A stretch of DNA of 8,734 nt, taken from assembly GCA_023127875.1 (NCBI GenBank), contig JAGMFA010000086.1, positions 1 to 8,734 of the forward strand, written 5' to 3'. Below, piece after piece: positions 1 through 5,104 of the stretch. Made by a program: the position numbers and the translations under genes. This DNA is from Candidatus Zixiibacteriota bacterium. Lineage in GTDB: Bacteria > Zixibacteria > MSB-5A5 > SM1-73. Position 1 is the first letter of the stretch, and each line of letters begins with the position of its first letter. The notes beneath the pieces are model-generated. The model had not been told where the DNA came from, searched no databases, and saw only the letters and a program-made list of their open reading frames with translations.

Positions 1-520
1 ACACGTGGCGTCGCTGGCCAATGAGGGGCTGAAAAAGGATGCGGTCGAGGGCGCCGGTAACAAGTAGGACCAATATTCCAACAACAAGTAAGCTCAGGTT
101 TCCTTGTAAAGCGGTTACAAGGCTTTTCGCCGCATCAAGAAGTCTCAGGCCGATTTCATAATGCGGCAGGAGAATATGAGTGAGCCTTCTGCCCAGTGAT
201 CCTAAATCCAGATAATAAGACGCTGTAAGCGCCGTAATAATAGTCGCCAAAATTCCCAGGAGAATATCAGAATAGTTGAAACCGGATTTGGCTTTTTCTG
301 CCATTGGAAGCTTCGCAACGATGGATTTTGCAAAGCTTTTTGGGAGATCAAAAACCTGATCCTGCTTTAGCCCCACATACAAGCTTTGATACTGCTTCAA
401 AGCCGCCTGACAGAGTTCGCAGGTTTTCAGGTGCGCTTCTAAGAATATTCTTTTTTGGTGCGAAAGATTCCCATCCAGATATTCCTGGATTTCCTCATCG
501 GTTAAATGTGTTACAGGCAT
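1..520 (-). CDS. Anti-sigma factor, zinc-finger (zf-HC2/ZAS) membrane protein, 3' partial
   Basis: Translating the minus strand from ATG at 520 gives an open frame to the window edge (173 codons, no stop), so the C-terminus is missing. It begins MPVTHLTDEEIQEYLDGNLS and contains H30-x3-C34-x2-C37 (HLKTCELC), the zinc-binding signature of ZAS/zf-HC2 anti-sigma factors, in the usual N-terminal place. Two hydrophobic stretches follow, about residues 83-105 (SDILLGILATIITALTASYY) and 142-158 (LSLLVVGILVLLVTGAL), so it should sit in the inner membrane with the zinc domain in the cytoplasm. Its start overlaps the end of the sigma gene by 10 nt and has a GGAGG ribosome site inside that gene, a layout for coupled translation. 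Family knowledge: such proteins hold the partner sigma inactive until a signal releases it. The signal cannot be read from the sequence. Confidence 0.85.
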   Translation of the reverse strand, partial: MPVTHLTDEEIQEYLDGNLSHQKRIFLEAHLKTCELCQAALKQYQSLYVGLKQDQVFDLPKSFAKSIVAKLPMAEKAKSGFNYSDILLGILATIITALTASYYLDLGSLGRRLTHILLPHYEIGLRLLDAAKSLVTALQGNLSLLVVGILVLLVTGALDRILFQPLIGQRRHV

Positions 521-1083
521 AAGTCCTCCGGTTGATATTTCGCCATTAATCTTTGCTTCAAAAGCTTTCTTGCCCGAAACAAGTAGCTCTTTACCGTGCC
601 TTCGGGCATTTGCATAATGTCGGTGATTTGATGGTAGGTCAAATTGTCCAGATGATAGAGTGTCAGAATCATCCGAAAATGAACCGGCATCTTGTCAATC
701 TCTGTCTGCAATCGTTGGGAAACGTCTTTTTTTTCTGCATATTCATCAGGAAGCATGTCCTCTGCCGGGAAGCTGTCCAGGGTCTGGTCTTCTGAAGAAC
801 AATCACCGAACAGAGGAATCTTTTTCTTCTCCAAATAGTTGATGCACGTATTATAGGCGATCTTGGCAATCCAGGTGGAAAGCTTCGATTCAAACTGAAA
901 TCCTTTCAGGTTCTGATAGACCTTCATAAACACATCCTGACAGATATCCTCCCTATCCGATGAGTTGGAGACCATTCGAAATACAATATGGCTGACCAGT
1001 CGCTTTTGTTCTTCGATCAAAGACTCGAACGCTCTGGTGTTCCCGGCCAGTATTTTCCTGACAAGACGTTTGCTATCTGCCAT
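511..1083 (-). CDS. ECF-type RNA polymerase sigma factor (sigma-70 family)
   Basis: A 190-residue protein of the normal ECF length. Region 2 covers about residues 15-88, with the core-binding DREDICQDVFMKVYQNL and the -10-recognition helix around LSTWIAKIAYNTCINYLEKK. An acidic, variable linker follows (about 95-125). Region 4 covers about 130-182, with the helix-turn-helix ITDIMQMPEGTVKSYLFRAR that reads the -35. The start is taken as ATG at 1083, with AGGA at 1095-1092 upstream. A longer GTG start at 1110 is open, but it lies inside the predicted promoter (-10 GTC at 1107-1105), so a transcript could not contain it. It overlaps the anti-sigma gene by 10 nt, which marks a two-gene operon. 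It probably drives its own transcription (see the promoter at 1104-1131). Confidence 0.95.
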   Translation of the reverse strand: MADSKRLVRKILAGNTRAFESLIEEQKRLVSHIVFRMVSNSSDREDICQDVFMKVYQNLKGFQFESKLSTWIAKIAYNTCINYLEKKKIPLFGDCSSEDQTLDSFPAEDMLPDEYAEKKDVSQRLQTEIDKMPVHFRMILTLYHLDNLTYHQITDIMQMPEGTVKSYLFRARKLLKQRLMAKYQPEDLCL

Positions 1084-1103
1084 GGCGTTTTTCCTATAAT
1101 ATA

Positions 1104-1131
1104 AGACCACCTAAGAAGGAAAAATGTTGCA
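1104..1131 (-). promoter_or_regulatory. Predicted ECF autoregulatory promoter of the sigma operon
   Basis: On the minus strand TGCAACATTTT (-35 type, 1131-1121) is followed after 13 nt by GTCT (-10 type, 1107-1104). An AAC-containing -35 and a GTC -10 about 16-18 nt apart is the usual ECF promoter plan. The same motif with identical spacing recurs on the other strand at 1354-1381. Transcription would start near 1097, giving a leader of about 14 nt before ATG 1083. Confidence 0.65.
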
Positions 1132-1150
1132 GTTTTTTTTGAGGTGCTAC

Positions 1151-1206
1151 CTCTCCCCCATAATCCCCCTCTCCATCAAATGGAGAGGGGGACAGAGGGG
1201 TGAGGT
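1151..1206. repeat. GC-rich hairpin repeat of the CCTCACCC/CCCTCTCC type
   Basis: CCCCCTCTCCA (1165-1175) and TGGAGAGGGGG (1181-1191) form a perfect 11-bp stem with loop TCAAA; T1164/A1192 extends it to 12 bp. Around it, CTCTCCCC (1151-1158) faces GAGGGGTGAGG (1195-1205) as an imperfect outer arm. The same C/T-rich versus G/A-rich vocabulary recurs in the element broken by the insertion sequence at 2545-2567/4248-4319, so this is probably another member of one dispersed miniature-repeat family. There is no T-tract, so terminator use is uncertain. Confidence 0.6.
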
Positions 1207-1235
1207 TATGATCATTCCAAGGGGACAGCGGCTAC

Positions 1236-1301
1236 CTGGAGTGTTCACCTTTAGGTGAACCGGGTTAGAGCTCTGGGTCAAGCTGAAGCTTGACACTCCA
1301 G
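1236..1301. repeat. 66-nt three-way-junction (cloverleaf-like) palindromic repeat
   Basis: An outer 9-bp stem, CTGGAGTGT (1236-1244) with ACACTCCAG (1293-1301), encloses two perfect hairpins. One is GTTCACCT-TT-AGGTGAAC (1243-1260, 8 bp). The other is TCAAGCT-GA-AGCTTGA (1278-1293, 7 bp). Between them lies the 8-nt palindrome AGAGCTCT (1267-1274). The outer and inner stems share one or two bases at the junctions. Such ordered multi-arm symmetry in a non-coding gap points to a mobile REP/MITE-like repeat or a structured transcript rather than chance. Confidence 0.6.
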
Positions 1302-1353
1302 CAGAACGTCTCTCTGTTTGACTTTCTCAATCGCGCTCTTTTTGAGAAATTGA

Positions 1354-1381
1354 TGCAACATTTTCTTAACCTGGTCTGTCT
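1354..1381 (+). promoter_or_regulatory. Predicted ECF-dependent promoter of the DUF6249-like gene
   Basis: TGCAACATTTT (1354-1364), 13 nt, then GTCT (1378-1381). This matches the motif in front of the sigma gene in sequence and spacing (24 nt from the T of TGCAAC to the G of GTC in both). The start of transcription would be near 1388, leaving about 50 nt of leader with an AAAGGAG ribosome site before ATG 1438. Confidence 0.65.
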
Positions 1382-1437
1382 AATGCAAGTGAGAGACACA
1401 TTGGCGAAATAGAAAACCTAAAGGAAAGGAGAAAGCT

Positions 1438-1809
1438 ATGACTAACGTTTGGGAAGCAGTAATTCCAATTGGGCTGTTTGTCGTTTTGGCTTTTATCGTC
1501 AAAATTATAGTGGAAAATAGCACCAGGAAGAAGTTGATTAACAAGGGGTTGGTGGATGAAAACCTCAAATACCTTTTTCCCGATAGGCTTAAAAGCCAGC
1601 CTCTGTCCTCGTTGAAATGGGGCATGGTTTGTATCGCTATTGGACTTGCAGTTTTCATCGGCCAGATGGCTCCTCCTGATTTAGTGGAGGAGGTCACGAT
1701 CGGTGCAATGTTTGTATTCGCCGGTCTGGCTTTGGTTGTTTATTATCCCATTGCCAGCAAAATGTTGAAGAAATCTAAGGAAGAAGGTGACCAAACCTCG
1801 CCGCCTTGA
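1438..1809 (+). CDS. Small membrane protein, DUF6249-like, probable ECF regulon member
   Basis: A 123-residue protein with three hydrophobic segments: about residues 7-25 (AVIPIGLFVVLAFIVKIIV), 60-76 (KWGMVCIAIGLAVFIGQ) and 86-107 (VTIGAMFVFAGLALVVYYPI). Between the first two lies a charged cytoplasmic-looking stretch with KKLINKGLVDENL, and SSLKWGMVCIAIGL leads into the second helix. This order (N-terminal helix, basic 'LI-KG' segment, 'SLKWG' before a glycine-rich helix pair) resembles DUF6249 proteins, whose role is unknown. The start has a strong AAAGGAG site six to seven bases upstream. It is preceded by the same promoter motif as the divergent sigma operon, so it is probably switched on by that sigma. 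Assignment to DUF6249 is by recall of the pattern, not by search. Confidence 0.85.
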   Translation: MTNVWEAVIPIGLFVVLAFIVKIIVENSTRKKLINKGLVDENLKYLFPDRLKSQPLSSLKWGMVCIAIGLAVFIGQMAPPDLVEEVTIGAMFVFAGLALVVYYPIASKMLKKSKEEGDQTSPP

Positions 1810-1877
1810 TCTTAGTTAAGGAAAGAAACGAACTATAAGCTCATCTTCCACGGGATTTAGTAGAAAGCGGGAACTTC

Positions 1878-2324
1878 ATGCGTCATCTTGAATGCACGGA
1901 GGAGTGCACAGCTACAGCTGTGATTAGCTGCGCTGGCCACACAAAGACAAAGCGTATGCGCAGCATAGCGCGAGCCTTGGCATTGATTTGGGCCTGTTGG
2001 TGGATATTCTTTGCTTTGGCTAATGCAGTTGGTGAACGGTTCAGTCAACAGGCAGTCCTGATTCTCGCTTTCTTCCCTTTGATATTTTTGGGGAGCGCCA
2101 TCATCCCGCGGCTATGGGAACGTACTGGAGGAGCCGTCTTATTGTTGCAGGGCCTGATTATATTATTTGGGTATCCTTGGATTGCGTACAATCGGCTTCC
2201 GCTCTCTGCTATCATTGTCGTGGTGCTTACTTTAGCTCTGCCTCCTTTGGTGGCCGGTTTTTTGTTTCTCGTGGCAGGCAGGCAAAAATCAAAGACATCC
2301 AAAGTCTCTCAGGAAAGCTCATGA
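1878..2324 (+). CDS. Four-helix integral membrane protein, DUF7670-like, function unknown
   Basis: The ORF gives 148 residues, of which about 27-140 are membrane-like. There are four hydrophobic segments: ALALIWACWWIFFALANAVG, AVLILAFFPLIFLGSAII, GGAVLLLQGLIILFGYPWI and LSAIIVVVLTLALPPLVAG-FLFLVAG, ending in a basic, serine-rich tail. The layout resembles small DUF7670-type membrane proteins, which usually start close to the first helix. ATG at 1956 (MRSIARALALIW...) is therefore an attractive alternative start that removes a Cys-rich 26-residue leader; neither start has a clear ribosome site. It begins 68 nt after the DUF6249-like gene with no terminator between, so it may share that transcript and hence the ECF control. 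No catalytic motif is seen. Confidence 0.7.
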   Translation: MRHLECTEECTATAVISCAGHTKTKRMRSIARALALIWACWWIFFALANAVGERFSQQAVLILAFFPLIFLGSAIIPRLWERTGGAVLLLQGLIILFGYPWIAYNRLPLSAIIVVVLTLALPPLVAGFLFLVAGRQKSKTSKVSQESS

Positions 2325-2518
2325 CAGGGCATTCTGACCTGATCCGCCCTGAGGGCTTTGATCGTTGTTGGGGGGTAACCTGACCATTAGTGTCCCCAAG
2401 ATTTTCTTGTGTGTTTCAATAGCTCATCTTCACTGTTCGTCACGGATTCATCCTGATCCCGCCCAGACGGAGGCCTTTGACAGGAGAAAGGGAGGAGGCA
2501 TTTCTGACTGACAAGAAT
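2325..2518. other. Intergenic stretch, no gene seen
   Basis: No plausible coding frame with a ribosome site is visible on either strand. It contains the left copy of a 14-nt inverted repeat (TGTCCCCAAGATTT, 2391-2404) and a preceding run GGGGGG (2370-2375) that could pair with the CCCC. No convincing terminator follows the upstream membrane-protein gene. Confidence 0.5.
2391..2404 (+). repeat. Left arm of a 14-nt inverted repeat bracketing the nested-element region
   Basis: TGTCCCCAAGATTT here is the exact reverse complement of 4486-4499. The two lie about 2.1 kb apart and enclose the palindromes, miniature element and insertion sequence. Each is also next to a G-run (here GGGGGG at 2370-2375) that could make a REP-like hairpin. 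Confidence 0.5.
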
Positions 2519-2540
2519 ATTCGTATGAATGCATACGCAT
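2519..2540. repeat. CGTATG/CATACG palindrome, left copy
   Basis: CGTATG-AATG-CATACG (2522-2537) is a perfect 6-bp-arm palindrome. The 14 nt ATTCGTATGAATGC (2519-2532) recur as a direct repeat at 4320-4333, immediately right of the miniature element. More of the same palindrome family lies at 4371-4433. Confidence 0.6.
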
Positions 2541-2544
2541 CCCC

Positions 2545-2567
2545 CTCACCCTAACCCTCTCCCCCAA
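2545..2567. repeat. Left fragment of a miniature element split by the insertion sequence
   Basis: It begins CTCACCCT (2545-2552), the reverse complement of AGGGTGAG at 4312-4319, so these look like terminal inverted repeats. It continues into CCCTCTCCCC (2555-2564), which is the exact partner of GGGGAGAGGG at 4251-4260 on the far side of the insertion sequence. Rejoined to 4248-4319 the element is about 95 bp and non-coding. Confidence 0.6.
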
Positions 2568-2583
2568 GAGACTGTGTCATAAT
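2568..2583 (+). repeat. Left terminal inverted repeat of the insertion sequence
   Basis: GAGACTGTGTCATAAT; differs from the right repeat at two of 16 positions. Confidence 0.75.
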
Positions 2584-2626
2584 TATGAGGAGCGGAGGTA
2601 GAGATTTTTGAAAATAAACTATACTA

Positions 2627-2654
2627 TTCACCATGCGATATGCTATCTTATACT
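2627..2654 (+). promoter_or_regulatory. Possible sigma-70-like promoter of the transposase
   Basis: TTCACC (2627-2632), 16 nt, TATACT (2649-2654). The -10 is good and the -35 is weak. It is followed by an AAAGGAG ribosome site (2670-2676) six bases before ATG 2683. Confidence 0.4.
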
Positions 2655-2682
2655 GTAAAGATGAATATGAAAGGAGCATATT

Positions 2683-3378
2683 ATGGCATATCGACATGGT
2701 GACAGAAATCAAATGCAACTGCTTCCACCAAGCATAGAAGAATACGTAGCTTCGGATGATCCTGTTCGGGCGTATGATGCCTTTGTGGATTCGCTTTCTC
2801 TGGCTGAATTGGGCATCCTTTGGGATGAACATAAAGTTGGCAACTCCGAATATAATCCTAAAGCTATGATCAAGCTTTTAGTATATGGCTACTCCTATGG
2901 TTTACGCGGTTCTCGGAAATTGGAAAGGGCGACTTATCATAACCTCTCTTTTATCTGGCTTATGGGTGGTTTGAAGCCCGACCATAAAACCATATCTCGA
3001 TTTAGAAAGAATAATAGAAATTCTTTGAAGAACATTCTTAAACAATGTGTTAAACTCTGTATAAAGTTGAATCTGATTGAAGGCAATACTCTTTTTGTGG
3101 ATGGCAGTAAGATAAGAGCGAATGCTTCCATTGGTAATACCTGGACTCCCCATAGATGTGAACGCTATCTTAAGAAGATCGATCAGCATATAGAATCCAT
3201 TCTTACTGAATGCGACACTATAGATGAACAAGAACAGGATCATCCCTCTCTGGTTAAGCTTTCAGAAGAGCTGAAAGATAAAGAACATCTTAAATCCAGT
3301 CCCGCCTCTGGCGGGATTGAAAGAACTCAAAGAACAAGAAAGAGAATCAATAAACACCACCGATCCGGATTGTGTTAA
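2683..3378 (+). pseudogene. IS1182-family transposase, N-terminal part before the frameshift
   Basis: This frame encodes the N-terminal DUF772-like region and the first catalytic aspartate of an IS1182/IS5-superfamily transposase. Recognisable blocks are VASDDPVRAYDAFVDSL, YNPKAMIKLLVYGYSYGLRGSRKLE, FIWLMGGLKPDHKTISRFRK and NTLFVDGSKIRANAS with Asp140. Homology-like sequence runs to about ELKDKEHLK (to 3294). Then the frame turns into SSPASGGIERTQRTR... and stops at 3378, while the continuation (LKELKEQERES...) appears one frame over. The start is ATG 2683 with a strong AAAGGAG site. Alone this product lacks the second Asp and the Glu, so it cannot be an active transposase, though it could still bind DNA. 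Programmed frameshifting cannot be excluded, but no classic slippery heptamer is evident. Confidence 0.8.
3300..3316. repeat. 17-nt GC-rich perfect palindrome at the transposase frame break
   Basis: TCCCGCC-TCT-GGCGGGA: 7-bp arms around TCT, inside otherwise AT-rich transposase DNA. The frames on either side match transposase-like protein up to about 3294 and from about 3317, so the palindrome sits where the frame changes. An insertion of 3n+1 bases here would explain the shift. Confidence 0.65.
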
Positions 3379-4114
3379 GGTCAAAGGGCGTCAAGGGATT
3401 CATGCGGGTTATAATGGACAAATAGTGGTAGATGAAAAGCACGGGCTGATAGTGCACAGTGATGTGGTGGATGAAAATAATGATGTTAATCAATTTGCCC
3501 ATCAGATTGAACAAGCTTACCAGACCCTGGGACACAAATGCACCAATGCCTGTGCAGATGCGGGTTACTCTGACATCCAGGAGTTAAAAAAGATCGATGA
3601 CCAACATGTTACCGTTATCGTCCCTTCACAAAAACAGGCTCATGATAGACCAACCAAGCCATTTGACAAAGAACAATTTCGTTATGATGAACCCAATGAT
3701 CGCTATATTTGTCCACAAGGACATCCTTTGACCTATACTTTCTTTTGTAAGGAGAAGAATCATAGAGTGTATCAGATTACAGATAAATCATTATGTTTGA
3801 AGTGTCCTTATTTTGGTCTTTGCACCAAAGCTAAATATGGCAGACGAATAAGACGTTTGGTGGATGAAGACCTTAAAATAAAACTTGAGCATCAATACAA
3901 TACAGAACAATCACAAGCTATCTATAAACTAAGAAAAGAAAAAGTGGAACTTCCTTTTGGACATATAAAACGAAATTTAGGAGTGACCTCCTTTCTGCTT
4001 CGAGGATTGGAAGGAGTTAAAGCTGAAATGTCGCTATTAGCCAGTTGCTTTGATATCACTCGCCTGATCAACATTGTTGGAGTTCCATTGCTTGTGGCAA
4101 AACTTATGAGTTAA
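3317..4114 (+). pseudogene. IS1182-family transposase, C-terminal part after the frameshift
   Basis: This frame, open from 3275, continues the transposase with KELKEQERESINTTDPDC and VKGRQGIHAGYNGQIVVDE, then the second catalytic Asp in NACADAGYSD (Asp81 counted from TTG 3317). Next comes a cysteine cluster (YICPQGH ... CLKCPYFGLC), then the catalytic Glu in KEKVELPFGHIKRNLG (Glu211). It ends with LLASCFDITRLINI, a usual close for this family. With the 5' part the full protein would be about 470 residues, normal for IS1182. TTG 3317 is only the first start-like codon; no ribosome site supports independent translation. The piece is best read as the broken second half of one gene. Confidence 0.8.
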
Positions 4115-4127
4115 TCCTATTTAGGAT
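4114..4127 (+). terminator. Weak stem-loop overlapping the transposase stop
   Basis: ATCCTA-TT-TAGGAT, 6-bp arms, beginning at the last base of the TAA stop. It is AT-rich, has a very short loop and no T-run, so termination is doubtful. Confidence 0.2.
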
Positions 4128-4231
4128 ACGTCTCTATGATTCTAGTAAATAAAACCATAATCTTGTTGAACAAAGTTAATATTGGTCTGTTTTTATTCCA
4201 AAACCTAAAACCTTATCTCCCTTAACCAAGT

Positions 4232-4247
4232 ATTATGACACACCCTC
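4232..4247 (-). repeat. Right terminal inverted repeat of the insertion sequence
   Basis: The reverse complement reads GAGGGTGTGTCATAAT and pairs with 2568-2583. Confidence 0.75.
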
Positions 4248-4319
4248 CAAGGGGAGAGGGGACTTTCCCCTCCCTTGATGGGAGGGGTCACGGAGACCCG
4301 TCTGGGAGGGGAGGGTGAG
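4248..4319. repeat. Right fragment of the miniature element
   Basis: GGGGAGAGGG (4251-4260) completes the hairpin begun at 2555-2564. A second hairpin, CCCCTCCC-TTGAT-GGGAGGGG (4267-4287, 8-bp arms), follows, and the fragment ends AGGGTGAG (4312-4319), matching the left end inverted. Its GC-rich hairpins resemble the repeat at 1151-1206. It is non-coding. Confidence 0.6.
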
Positions 4320-4433
4320 ATTCGTATGAATGCTTCGCATAAACAACTCCTCCCTTTTTTGATCTTGAGATGCGTATGCTCGTATGAGTGCATACGCACA
4401 TCCATACGGATATGGACGCACATTCATATGAAT
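4320..4433. repeat. Cluster of CGTATG-type palindromes
   Basis: It starts with the 14-nt direct repeat ATTCGTATGAATGC (4320-4333). It then holds TGCGTATG...CATACGCA (4371-4378/4391-4398, 8-bp arms) with an alternative inner pairing CGTATG-AGTG-CATACG (4381-4396). TCCATA-CGGA-TATGGA (4401-4416) and the 12-nt palindrome ATTCATATGAAT (4422-4433) follow. Several short degenerate copies of one palindrome in a row suggest a repeat that multiplies in place. Open frames across it are low-complexity artefacts. Confidence 0.6.
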
Positions 4434-4485
4434 TTTCCTGACCCCGCACAGAGACCTCCGTGCAACCAGCGTTTTTGCCATCTTT

Positions 4486-4499
4486 AAATCTTGGGGACA
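4486..4499 (-). repeat. Right arm of the 14-nt inverted repeat
   Basis: AAATCTTGGGGACA is the exact reverse complement of 2391-2404. The adjoining GGGGACA...TGACCCC (4493-4518) is a near-palindrome of REP style. Confidence 0.5.
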
Positions 4500-4519
4500 A
4501 CTGTAGTACACTGACCCCG

Positions 4520-4848
4520 TAACGATTCCTCACAAAGGTGCTATCCCCAAGTCCCGAGACCCTTTACCCTCAGACACCTCCAGCTTCGCATATTTCTTAA
4601 GCCAAAAGAATTGGGCAGTCACGTTTGTCTCTACCACATCTACTTTTGCCCACGATCGCAATTCTTGGCGAACCCATGTAACCGATTTAACTCTTTGCGC
4701 TTAGCGCAAGGCAAGGTTTGCATCAGGTTTTCAGGTTCGCCGAAATTGACGAGCTGAAACTCAGATTATGGAGATGATAGAAAAAGTCCCAACTCATATT
4801 GTTTTGTTTCGTAAGCACTTATAAAACGGGTCATATGGGAATAAAACT
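4520..4848. other. Intergenic region upstream of the first serpin
   Basis: No convincing gene. The minus strand has a 56-codon stop-free stretch (4700-4530), but it lacks any start codon with a ribosome site and no family is recognised. The region contains the dyad at 4695-4709 and a weak sigma-70-like pair (TTGTTT 4799-4804, TATAAA 4820-4825, 15-nt spacing). Confidence 0.45.
4695..4709. promoter_or_regulatory. Dyad, possible activator (enhancer-binding protein) site
   Basis: TTGCGC-TTA-GCGCAA is a perfect 6+3+6 dyad about 150 bp upstream of the sigma-54-like promoter. That is the distance range where activators of sigma-54 promoters usually bind. The role is inferred from position only. Confidence 0.35.
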
Positions 4849-4864
4849 TGGCACAATGTTTGCG
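4849..4864 (+). promoter_or_regulatory. Predicted sigma-54 (-24/-12) promoter of the first serpin
   Basis: TGGCACAATGTTTGCG matches TGGCAC-N5-TTGC with the invariant GG (4850-4851) and GC (4862-4863) exactly 12 nt apart. Transcription would start near 4875. It is correctly oriented and placed before the serpin gene, and no good sigma-70 promoter competes nearby. Confidence 0.55.
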
Positions 4865-5104
4865 TAGAAAAAGTAAAGGCACGTGTTCGAAGAGTTCTGG
4901 GTAACGATTTTCAAGGCCGGTGTAAGAATTCGTGCCCTGACCAAAGGATCTATTTGGAGAGTGCAAACAACAATCACTAAATTCAGGGAGGTTAAAATGT
5001 TAAGAAAGCTTTCAAATTCAGGTTTTGCCGCAGCCTTCAGGCGGGTAATCGGAATTGAAATTGCCTCCTCGCATTATTGCAATCATCAGAAGAGGGGGTA
5101 TATC

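Larger units (their letters stand above)
2568..4247 (+). mobile_element. IS1182-type insertion sequence (about 1.68 kb) with frameshifted transposase
   Basis: Ends are set by terminal inverted repeats GAGACTGTGTCATAAT (2568-2583) and, as reverse complement of 4232-4247, GAGGGTGTGTCATAAT (14 of 16 identical). The trinucleotide CAA on both sides (2565-2567 and 4248-4250) may be a target duplication; CCAA is possible if the right end is one base shorter. Inside is one transposase in two frames. Removing the element rejoins CCCTCTCCCC and GGGGAGAGGG around CAA, a perfect 10-bp hairpin, so the element landed in the loop of a palindrome. Family placement rests on the transposase (DUF772-like N-terminus, DDE core, C-terminal cysteine cluster). 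Confidence 0.85.

Noticed and set aside
304..522. Plus-strand 72-codon ORF
   Set aside because: It lies antisense to the anti-sigma gene, which has the HxxxCxxC motif and coupling to the sigma gene.
1084..1110. GTG start at 1110 for the sigma factor
   Set aside because: It falls within the predicted -10 region of the gene's own promoter; ATG 1083 with AGGA upstream fits better.
1236..1301. tRNA-like gene suggested by the cloverleaf shape
   Set aside because: There are no T-loop or D-loop consensus bases, no anticodon arm of proper size and no CCA-type acceptor; better read as a palindromic repeat.
2551..2832. Minus-strand 93-codon ORF over the IS left end
   Set aside because: It is a shadow of the IS end and transposase start, which have a matching terminal repeat, ribosome site and protein family.
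4205..4533. Several overlapping minus- and plus-strand ORFs rich in His, Tyr, Met and Arg
   Set aside because: They are translations of the CGTATG palindrome cluster and the GC-rich miniature element, without ribosome sites; low-complexity artefacts.
4530..4700. Minus-strand 56-codon open stretch ending in a TGA at 4530-4532
   Set aside because: It has no start codon with a ribosome site, is preceded by a stop at 4701-4703, and resembles no family I recognise; at most a relic.
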